DNA of 56,186 nt from Actinomycetes bacterium (GTDB taxonomy: Bacteria; Actinomycetota; Actinomycetes; Actinomycetales; Dermatophilaceae), in assembly GCA_023420415.1 (NCBI GenBank), contig JAEZWF010000041.1:1-56186 (forward strand). Direction: 5' to 3'. Numbering within the stretch: position 1 is the first letter of the stretch; each line of letters starts with the position of its first letter. This document shows positions 50,390-56,186 of this stretch, one piece after another. The notes beneath the pieces were generated by a model, which worked only from the letters and a program-made list of their open reading frames with translations, searched no databases and was not told the DNA's origin. The position numbers and the translations under genes are program-made.

Positions 50390-50679
50390 CGGGTCACCTC
50401 GTCAGCGTCGCGGCCGGACTCCCCGTGCATGGGCCGGTGCGGGCGGGCCTTGAGGACCAGGCGGTAGGCCGTGTAGGTCATGGCGCTGCACAGGAAGACC
50501 CAGAGGAACTGGTACCAGATGAAGAACGGCCACCCGCCGAGCTTGGGCTCGACCTTGGCGTAGCTGCTCACCCACATGAGGGCGATGATCGGGATGGCCA
50601 GCAGGATGCCCGCGACCGCGAGCAGGCCCTTGTTGGCTGGTGGGACGGTGTCGTGGTCGACTTCTCGGTCGTTGCTCAC
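50386..50679 (-). CDS. DUF3311 small membrane protein (symporter partner)
   Basis: 97 residues, two membrane helices: LLAVAGILLAIPIIALMWVSSYAKVEPKLGGWPFFIWYQFLWVFLCSAMTY. DUF3311 proteins travel with MctP-type symporters and are presumed accessory subunits. GTG 50679 behind GGAGGAG. Confidence 0.88.
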   Translation of the reverse strand: MSNDREVDHDTVPPANKGLLAVAGILLAIPIIALMWVSSYAKVEPKLGGWPFFIWYQFLWVFLCSAMTYTAYRLVLKARPHRPMHGESGRDADEVTR

Positions 50680-50764
50680 GTCGTGCTCCTCCGCAGTGCG
50701 TCAGGGGCTGCCTCCGCGCAGTCCGCAGTGCACCGTAGACCCGACCGGCCGGTAACTGGGGGAT

Positions 50765-50791
50765 GTCACATGCGTCACTTCGGTAACAGCG
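50765..50791. promoter_or_regulatory. Three tandem 9-bp GTCAC/GTAAC boxes (MtrA-like)
   Basis: GTCACATGC, GTCACTTCG, GTAACAGCG in exact 9-bp steps, 86 bp upstream of DUF3311; a further GGTAAC is at 50751. MtrA of mycobacteria is reported to bind direct repeats of GTCACAgcg. Confidence 0.5.
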
Positions 50792-50822
50792 GTCGCGTCG
50801 GCACCGGTGGTGGGACGCAAAA

Positions 50823-50880
50823 GTGGCCGGCTCTCGGTTCCGTGGTCGGGATACCGACCACAGGTCCGAGAACCGGCCAC
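50823..50880 (-). terminator. Large hairpin downstream of sodN
   Basis: Arms GTGGCCGG.TCTCGG...GTGGTCGG and CCGACCAC...CCGAGA.CCGGCCAC with loop GATA and a short internal bulge. Terminates sodN and lies behind the DUF3311 promoter region. Confidence 0.8.
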
Positions 50881-50904
50881 CTGGTGCTGGAGACCGTCCG
50901 GGGC

Positions 50905-51306
50905 TCAGCCCTTCTTGGTCTCCTTGAAGATGCGGTCGACCTCGTCGATCTTGGCGAGCAGCTCGTCGGCCACGGACTCGTCGAACGAGCCCTTGGTGCC
51001 GGACGCGCCGGCCAGCTTGGTCGCCTCGTTGATGAGGGTGTTCAGCTCGGGGTACTTCTCGAAGTGCGGCGGCTTGAAGTAGTCGGTCCACAGCACCCAC
51101 AGGTGGTGCTTGACCAGCTCGGAGCGCTGCTCCTTGATGATCATTGCGCGCATGCGGAAGTCGGGGTCGTCGGGGTTGTCGGCGACCTTCTTGTCGATGG
51201 CCTTGATCGACTCGGCCTCGATGCGGGCCTGGGCGGGGTCGTAGACACCACAGGGCAGGTCGCAGTGGGCGCTGACCTCGGTGGTGCGGAAGAAGCGGGA
51301 AAGCAT
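50905..51306 (-). CDS. sodN: Nickel superoxide dismutase
   Basis: 133 residues. A 13-residue propeptide (MLSRFFRTTEVSA) is followed by H14-C15-D-L-P-C19-G-V-Y, the nickel hook; after cleavage His becomes residue 1 and coordinates nickel with Cys2 and Cys6. Four-helix hexameric cytosolic enzyme removing superoxide. The protease gene sodX lies 204 nt upstream on the same strand. Confidence 0.97.
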   Translation of the reverse strand: MLSRFFRTTEVSAHCDLPCGVYDPAQARIEAESIKAIDKKVADNPDDPDFRMRAMIIKEQRSELVKHHLWVLWTDYFKPPHFEKYPELNTLINEATKLAGASGTKGSFDESVADELLAKIDEVDRIFKETKKG

Positions 51307-51395
51307 GAAAATCCCTTCTGCGAGATGGATGATCACGTGCTCCCTCAACCTACCCCCGCGCCCGCGGCGACGCACCGGTGGGCCCTGTGCCACAC

Positions 51396-51431
51396 GGCAT
51401 ACGGGGAAGGCGTCGACGGTATGCCGCGTGG
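51396..51431. repeat. Two outward-facing GTATGCC motif copies between sodX and sodN
   Basis: GGCATAC (51396-51402) and GGTATGCCGCGTGG (51418-51431) in opposite directions. The same 204-bp gap holds a GC-rich imperfect repeat (GTGGTCGC...GCGACCAC at 51428-51451) that could form a hairpin. Confidence 0.75.
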
Positions 51432-51510
51432 TCGCCCCCGCGACCACGCGCGGGTCCCGCGTCGCCCCCGCGTCGCCCACGTGCCCGTCGCGGGGGTGCG
51501 GCCGACGAGG

Positions 51511-51867
51511 TCAGCGACGTCGGCGGCCGGGCAGCCGCAGGCGGTGCGGCAACCGGAACAGCACGAGCGCGCGGATCTGGTCACGGGCCAGCGACCCGAT
51601 GCCGAAGGTCCACGAGTCGGCGACCCCGAGCTCGCCCTGGTTGTCGGCCTCGACCCAGTAGCGGGTGGGGTCCTCGGGGTCGAGCATGGTGACGCGCTTG
51701 ATCGCCAGCGGGCGCGGCACGCCGGCGTCGTCCGGGGGGAGTCGCACGATGGCGAGCCGGCCGAGCTTCGGGGGTGCGCCGCGCAGCACGACCATCCGGT
51801 CGCCGGTGTGCAACGTCGGCTCCATGGACCGGCCGCGGACGGTGACGATGCCCAGGCCGTAACCCAT
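51511..51867 (-). CDS. sodX: Nickel-type SOD maturation protease
   Basis: 118 residues, S26 signal-peptidase-like but without a membrane segment: catalytic Ser14 in RGRSMEPTL and Lys57 in LAIKRV. Cuts the SodN propeptide to free His1. ATG 51867 overlaps by one base the stop of the upstream ABC ATPase (TGATG), so it is co-translated with the amino-acid transporter. Confidence 0.92.
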   Translation of the reverse strand: MGYGLGIVTVRGRSMEPTLHTGDRMVVLRGAPPKLGRLAIVRLPPDDAGVPRPLAIKRVTMLDPEDPTRYWVEADNQGELGVADSWTFGIGSLARDQIRALVLFRLPHRLRLPGRRRR

Positions 51868-52667
51868 CAGGTCGACTCCTCCTCCTGGCGCATGCGGCGC
51901 AGGAACGACTTGGTGCGCTCGTGCTGCGGGTTGTTGATGACGTCCTTCGGGGCGCCCTGCTCGACGACGACTCCGCCGTCCATGAAGACGACCCGGTCGG
52001 CCACCTCACGGGCGAACGACATCTCGTGCGTGACGACGATCATCGTCATGCCGTCGTCGGCGAGCTGACGCATCACCTTGAGGACGTCACCGACCAGCTC
52101 GGGGTCGAGCGCGGACGTGGGCTCGTCGAAGAGCATCAGCTTGGGGTCCATCGCGAGCGCCCGCGCAATGGCGACGCGCTGTTGCTGGCCGCCGGAGAGC
52201 TGCGCCGGGTAGGCGTTCGGCTTGTCCTTGAGCCCGACCTGGTCGAGGAGGGCGAGCGCCCGCTCCTTGACCTGGCCCTTGGGGCGGCGCGCGACCTGGA
52301 CCGGCGCCTCCATGATGTTCTCCAGCGCGGTCATGTGCGGGAAGAGGTTCCACCGCTGGAACACCATGCCGATCTCGCGCCGCTGCGCCGCCACCTGCTT
52401 GTCGCTCAGGTGGTGCAGGTGGCCGCCACGCTCGGCGTAGCCCATGAGGTCGCCGTCCACCCAGATGCGGCCGCCGTCGATCGACTCGAGCTGGTTGATG
52501 CAGCGCAGAAACGTCGTCTTGCCGGACCCGGACGGCCCGAGCAGGCAGACGACCTCGCCCTTCTCGACGTCCAGGTCGATGCCCTTGAGGACCTCGGTGC
52601 CGTGGAACGCCTTGGTGACGTTGACGGCGTGCACGAGGGGGTATGCCGTGGTGTCAGTCGTGCTCAT
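51867..52667 (-). CDS. Polar amino-acid ABC transporter ATP-binding protein
   Basis: 266 residues. Walker A GPSGSGKT, Q-loop VFQRWNLFPHMTALEN, signature LSGGQQQR, Walker B LMLFDEPTSALD, VTHEMSFAREVADR: the GlnQ/HisP type. Has an insertion with several His (GYAERGGHLHHLSDKQ). ATGA overlap with the permease gene. Confidence 0.94.
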   Translation of the reverse strand: MSTTDTTAYPLVHAVNVTKAFHGTEVLKGIDLDVEKGEVVCLLGPSGSGKTTFLRCINQLESIDGGRIWVDGDLMGYAERGGHLHHLSDKQVAAQRREIGMVFQRWNLFPHMTALENIMEAPVQVARRPKGQVKERALALLDQVGLKDKPNAYPAQLSGGQQQRVAIARALAMDPKLMLFDEPTSALDPELVGDVLKVMRQLADDGMTMIVVTHEMSFAREVADRVVFMDGGVVVEQGAPKDVINNPQHERTKSFLRRMRQEEEST

Positions 52668-53629
52668 CGGCCGCCACCTCCGAGGCCCTGGAAGGAGAGG
52701 AGCTTGGCGCGGATGGCGCCCTGCTGCGGGTTGCCGGTGCCGAAGCCGCGGCCGAACCGCTTCTCGAGGTAGTACTGGCCGACCATGAGGATCGAGCAGA
52801 CGATGAGGTACCACAGCGTTGCGGCCACCATCGTCGGCATGATCTTCAGGGTGCGGGTGCCGATGGCCTGGGTCTGGAAGAACAGCTCCGTGGTCACGGG
52901 GATCGCGATGAGCAGCGAGGTGTCCTTGACCATGGCGATGGTCTCGTTGCCGGTCGGGGGCACGATGACCCGCATCGCCTGGGGCAGCACGATGCGTCGC
53001 ATGGTCTTGCCGTTGCTCATGCCGAGGGCGTTCGCGGCCTCGGTCTGGCCCTTGTCGACCGACAGGATGCCGGCCCGCGCGATCTCGGCCATGTAGGCGG
53101 CCTCGGACAGTCCCAGCCCGATGATGCCCATGGCGAGGGTGCTGCTGAACTCGTTGACGTTGAGCGAGAAGAACGTCAGGTCGCTGCTGAGCCCGAGCAG
53201 CTTCGCGATCTGCTGGCCGAACGGCACGCCGATGTCGAACTGGCTGTAGAGGTAGCCGAGCCCGGTGCCGAGGATGGTGAGCAGGACGTAGCGGGGGATG
53301 GCGCGGAAGAACCACGTGTAGACGAACGAGACGCCGCGCAGGATCGGGTTGCTCGACAGGCGCATGATGCCGACGACGACCCCGAGGCCGATGCCGATGA
53401 CCATGGCCCCGGCCGTGCCGAGGATGGTGCCCTTGACGAGGCCGCCCAGCACCGGGTTGTAGTTCATGACCTGGAAGGCGAACGGGAAGTCCCACTTCTC
53501 GTTGGTCACAAACGAGCTGATCATCATCGCGACGAGGATCGCGATGACGGCCAGGGCGACCCAGCGCCACGGGTGGGGGACGGGCCGGGCGTTGATGGGG
53601 CCGGGCCGCTCGTCGGTCGTGTCAGTCAT
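52664..53629 (-). CDS. Polar amino-acid ABC transporter permease
   Basis: 321 residues. HisM-type domain: YTWFFRAIPRYVLL, then the coupling loop AGILSVDKGQTEAANALGMSNGKTMRRIVLPQAMRVIVPPTGNE. About six membrane helices with an extra N-terminal one. A single permease, so it should form a homodimer. Confidence 0.93.
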   Translation of the reverse strand: MTDTTDERPGPINARPVPHPWRWVALAVIAILVAMMISSFVTNEKWDFPFAFQVMNYNPVLGGLVKGTILGTAGAMVIGIGLGVVVGIMRLSSNPILRGVSFVYTWFFRAIPRYVLLTILGTGLGYLYSQFDIGVPFGQQIAKLLGLSSDLTFFSLNVNEFSSTLAMGIIGLGLSEAAYMAEIARAGILSVDKGQTEAANALGMSNGKTMRRIVLPQAMRVIVPPTGNETIAMVKDTSLLIAIPVTTELFFQTQAIGTRTLKIMPTMVAATLWYLIVCSILMVGQYYLEKRFGRGFGTGNPQQGAIRAKLLSFQGLGGGGR

Positions 53630-53705
53630 GTGCGCCTCGCATCAGGGGCCGCGTCGTCGCGGCCTCGGGGTGGTGCCGTTGGGTGGAACCGTACTCCGCG
53701 GGCAC

Positions 53706-53741
53706 GCGACGGGCGCCGAACCGAAGTCCGACGCCCGTCGC
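53706..53741 (-). other. Hairpin between binding-protein and permease genes
   Basis: Arms GCGACGGGCG / CGCCCGTCGC with a 16-nt loop. Like the peptide operon, it lies after the binding-protein gene and may raise that protein's level relative to the permease. Confidence 0.6.
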
Positions 53742-53764
53742 GAGCGTGCTGTGAGCCGGTGGCG

Positions 53765-54685
53765 TCAGGGGTTGACCTGGAAGTCCCCGATGCCGCCGGA
53801 GGCGTTGCCCCACTTGTCGAGGATCTTGTCGTAGGTGCCGTCCTCCTTGAGCGCCTTGAGGGCGACCGCGAAGGTCTGGGCGAAGTCGGTCTCGTCCTTG
53901 GGCACGACCACGCCGTACGGGGCGGCGTCGTAGATCTCGCCGAGCGCCTCGAGCTGTCCCTGGGTCTGCTGCACGGCATACAGGCCGACGGGGGAGTCGG
54001 CGAGCATGGCGTCGGACTTACCCGAGACAACGCTGGCGGTGACCTTGCTCTGGTCGGCGTCGACGATCTGCTTGATGGCGGGCTTGCCCTCATCGGTGCA
54101 CTTCTTCGAGCGCGCCGTCAGGTCGTCGATCTGGACGGTGCCCTTCTGGACGCCGATGGACAGGCCGCACGCGTTGGCGGGGTCGACCTTCTTGGGGTTG
54201 CCCTTCTTGACGGCCCACTGGGTGCCGGCGTTGAAGTAGCTCACCATGTTGACCTGCTTCTTGCGCTCGTCGTTGATGGTGAACGAGCTGACGCCGATGT
54301 CGTACTTGCCCGACGTGACGCCGAGGATGATCGTGTCGAAGCCGGCGTTCTGGAACTCGGCCTTGAGGCCCATCTTCTGCGCGACGGCGGTGAAGAGGTC
54401 GACGTCCATGCCGACGACCGTCTTGCCGTCGGTGTCGAGGAACTCGTTGGGGGCGTAGGACGCGTCCGAGCCGACGACGATCTTGCCCGCGGACTTGATC
54501 TTGTCGGGCACGCCCGCGGCGAGCTGCGGGTCGACCGCGGCAGAGCTGGGGCTGGAGCTGCTGGAGCCGCTCGCGGAGCTGGAGCCGCTGCCGTCGAGGG
54601 AGTCGGACCCGCAGGCCGACAGGGCCAGGCCGGCGGTGACCATGCCGGCCAGCAGCATGGTGGTCGGGCGGAGTCGGGGAGTCAT
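53765..54685 (-). CDS. Amino-acid ABC transporter substrate-binding lipoprotein
   Basis: 306 residues. Lipobox LALSAC at about residue 25, a Ser-rich linker, then SBP family 3: KIVVGSDASYAPNEFLDTDGKTVVGMDVDLFTAVAQKMGLK, VSSFTINDERKKQVNMVSYFNAGTQWAVKKG, and LKEDGTYDKILDKWGN. Probably binds glutamate, glutamine or a similar polar amino acid. First gene of the minus-strand operon running through to sodX. Confidence 0.92.
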   Translation of the reverse strand: MTPRLRPTTMLLAGMVTAGLALSACGSDSLDGSGSSSASGSSSSSPSSAAVDPQLAAGVPDKIKSAGKIVVGSDASYAPNEFLDTDGKTVVGMDVDLFTAVAQKMGLKAEFQNAGFDTIILGVTSGKYDIGVSSFTINDERKKQVNMVSYFNAGTQWAVKKGNPKKVDPANACGLSIGVQKGTVQIDDLTARSKKCTDEGKPAIKQIVDADQSKVTASVVSGKSDAMLADSPVGLYAVQQTQGQLEALGEIYDAAPYGVVVPKDETDFAQTFAVALKALKEDGTYDKILDKWGNASGGIGDFQVNP

Positions 54686-54702
54686 TCGGGTGGTTCCTTC
54701 CA

Positions 54703-54716
54703 GGTATGCCGCGTGG
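54703..54716 (+). repeat. GGTATGCCGCGTGG motif copy
   Basis: Full 14-bp form just upstream of the binding-protein start; a reverse GGCATAC follows at 54786-54792. Confidence 0.85.
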
Positions 54717-54815
54717 TCCCGGCGGTGCGGCCGCCGGGTCGGTGCCCGGCGCGGTCGGCGGCCCACAGTGCGTGGGTGACTGAGCGGCATACTGCCATCT
54801 CACACAGCGACACGG

Positions 54816-54948
54816 GTCACACTCGCGTCACGACGGTGGAGAAGATCAGCCGTTCGTGCCACCATGTGACCAGCGGGTAACCCCCGCTCTCGCGATCAAG
54901 GCCACACCCCGGCTGTTCCACTGACCAGCGACCGTGCTGGTGTGACCC
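54816..54948. promoter_or_regulatory. GTCAC/GTGAC half-site cluster between the amino-acid ABC operon and malic enzyme
   Basis: GTCAC-N6-GTCAC (54816-54831), GTGAC-N6-GTAAC (54866-54881), and GGGTCACAC (54814-54822) mirrored by GTGTGACCC (54940-54948). The 11-bp phasing suits GlnR- or PhoP-type response regulators. The rest of this 300-bp gap shows no gene. Confidence 0.45.
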
Positions 54949-54985
54949 GCGCTCAACCCCTCCCGTTTCCTCGAGGTGACTCGTC

Positions 54986-56149
54986 ATGTCTGCGAACCCG
55001 TCGTACCCGCTGTTCGACCCGAGCGACCCGGTCTTCCGGGCGCACGAGGGCGGCAAGCTCGGGGTACACGCCACGCAGCCGTTGCGCGACCGGGCCGACC
55101 TGTCGCTCGTCTACACGCCCGGTGTGGCCGACGTGTGCACCGCCATCGCCGCCGACCCGACCCTCGCGGCGGCATACACCTCGCGCTCCAACACGGTCGC
55201 GGTGGTGACCGACGGAACCGCAGTCCTCGGCCTCGGTGACATCGGCCCGCTCGCCGCCCTGCCCGTCATGGAGGGAAAAGCGGTGCTGTTCAAGCACTTT
55301 GGCGGTGTCGACGCGGTGCCCGTGTGCCTCGAGACCGGGTCGGTGGACGAGCTGGTCGAGGCGATCGCGCGGATCGCGCCGACGTACGGCGGCATCAACC
55401 TCGAGGACATCTCGGCGCCGCGGTGCTTCGAGATCGAGAAGCGGCTGCAGGAACGGCTCGACATCCCCGTCTTCCACGACGACCAGCACGGCACCGCGAT
55501 CGTGACCCTGGCCGGGCTGGTCAACGCCGCCCGCGTGGTCGGGCGCGAGCTGGCGTCGCTCAAGGTCGTGGTCTCCGGTGCGGGGGCTGCGGGCGTAGCG
55601 GTCACGCGGCTGCTCGCGCGAGCCGGGGTCGAGGACATCGTCGTGTGCGACTCGCGCGGCGTGCTGTCGTCGGCTCGCGAGGACCTCGGGGCAGCGCCGC
55701 ACAAGCGGCGGCTCGCGGCCACGACGAACCCGCGCGGCCTCGTCGGGTCGCTCGGGGACGCGCTGGTCGGCGCCGACGTCTACATCGGTGTCTCCGGCGG
55801 GCAGGTGCCCGAGGCCGACATCGCGCGGATGGCGCCGGACGCCATCATCTTCGCGCTCGCGAACCCGACGCCCGAGGTGCCGGTCGACGTCGCACACCGG
55901 TATGCCGCGGTCGTCGCCACCGGGCGCTCGGACCACCCGAACCAGATCAACAACGTGCTGGCCTTCCCCGGCGTCTTCCGCGGGGCGCTCGACGCCGGCG
56001 TCCCGCAGATCACCGAGCCCATGAAGCTCGCCGCGGCGCACGCCATCGCCGGCCTGGTCGAGAGCCCCACGCCCGACCAGATCGTGCCCTCGGTGTTCGC
56101 CGACGGTGTGGCCGACGCGGTGGCAGCAGCGGTCGTGGCACACGCCTGA
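54986..56149 (+). CDS. NADP/NAD-dependent malic enzyme
   Basis: 387 residues, the short bacterial form without the C-terminal phosphotransacetylase domain. LSLVYTPGVADVC, the catalytic Lys in PVMEGKAVLFKHFGGVDAVPVC, INLEDISAPRCFEIE, metal and substrate motif PVFHDDQHGTAIV, and dinucleotide loop VVSGAGAAGVAVTRLL. Converts malate to pyruvate and CO2. GAGGTGA site before ATG 54986. Confidence 0.95.
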   Translation: MSANPSYPLFDPSDPVFRAHEGGKLGVHATQPLRDRADLSLVYTPGVADVCTAIAADPTLAAAYTSRSNTVAVVTDGTAVLGLGDIGPLAALPVMEGKAVLFKHFGGVDAVPVCLETGSVDELVEAIARIAPTYGGINLEDISAPRCFEIEKRLQERLDIPVFHDDQHGTAIVTLAGLVNAARVVGRELASLKVVVSGAGAAGVAVTRLLARAGVEDIVVCDSRGVLSSAREDLGAAPHKRRLAATTNPRGLVGSLGDALVGADVYIGVSGGQVPEADIARMAPDAIIFALANPTPEVPVDVAHRYAAVVATGRSDHPNQINNVLAFPGVFRGALDAGVPQITEPMKLAAAHAIAGLVESPTPDQIVPSVFADGVADAVAAAVVAHA

Positions 56150-56162
56150 GCCGGGTCATGGT

Positions 56163-56186
56163 GGTGGCCGTCGGTCGACGGCCACC
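56163..56186 (+). terminator. Terminator hairpin after the malic enzyme gene
   Basis: Perfect 11-bp arms GGTGGCCGTCG / CGACGGCCACC with GT between them, ending at the window edge. Confidence 0.8.

Noticed and set aside
51428..51451. GTGGTCGC/GCGACCAC repeat as sodX terminator
   Set aside because: Lies about 60 bp after sodX and could act so, but it is interrupted by a GC-rich loop and overlaps a GTATGCC motif copy; evidence too thin to annotate separately.
1..56186. CRISPR arrays, rRNA operon, replication origin
   Set aside because: No regularly spaced repeats, rRNA sequence or DnaA-box cluster seen on either strand.

Overview
The window reads as chromosomal DNA of a high-GC Gram-positive actinobacterium. 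Hand-counted coding rows are about 67-72% GC. The markers are a mycothiol-type SigR/RsrA pair, the 24-residue ribosomal protein bL37, UPF0182 and PPA1309 family proteins, nickel superoxide dismutase with its SodX protease, an actinobacterial initiator tRNA, and many genes whose -10 box lies 6-8 nt before the start codon, so their mRNAs are probably leaderless. The gene set resembles Intrasporangiaceae (Janibacter/Phycicoccus/Knoellia relatives); that placement is inference.

Layout. Bases 1-280 are a near-perfect foldback around G/C homopolymers that duplicates the 3' end of a DUF5679 gene, probably an assembly artefact. 0.5-10.7 kb: enoyl-CoA hydratase, a YgjP-type metallopeptidase, then the conserved actinobacterial block Nudix / zincin-like protein / epimerase / MoaE / PDZ-Lon protease / PPA1309 / UPF0182, ending with initiator tRNA-Met. 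10.9-17 kb: FUSC protein, an OFA-type MFS carrier with its 43-residue partner, a frame-disrupted LysR regulator and small genes. 17.1-22.6 kb: a tight five-gene lipid operon (FAD oxidoreductase, DUF1365, two cyclopropane-fatty-acid-synthase-like methyltransferases, DUF1295).

22.9-26.1 kb: the HIT-ogt junction has been opened by a lower-GC island carrying an overlapping DUF262-HEPN gene pair, a likely defence or toxin-type system. The first about 94 bp of ogt are duplicated on both sides, and a diverged copy of the HIT 3' end lies inside, so this looks like a repeatedly used insertion spot.

26.3-32.5 kb: transglycosylase, NDH-2, an M16 peptidase pair and HisN-like phosphatase. 32.9-38.9 kb: a complete peptide ABC importer that separates hisN from rsgA-aroA. 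39-48.6 kb: RsgA, AroA, DoxX, SRAP, hydrolase, ferritin, SigR-RsrA (with an exact SigR-type promoter and a readable N-terminal extension), bL37, a 48-residue peptide with two identical WSWGGK repeats, and two membrane HD-domain proteins. 48.7-56.2 kb: monocarboxylate-type symporter with DUF3311, then sodN, sodX and an amino-acid ABC importer on the minus strand, and a malic enzyme.

Across the whole window the 7-mer GTATGCC/GGCATAC occurs about 54 times by eye (about 6 expected from composition), in every reading frame, using otherwise rare codons, and twice as perfect inverted pairs. It is missing from the DUF262-HEPN island. With that island, this motif is the most unusual signal here.
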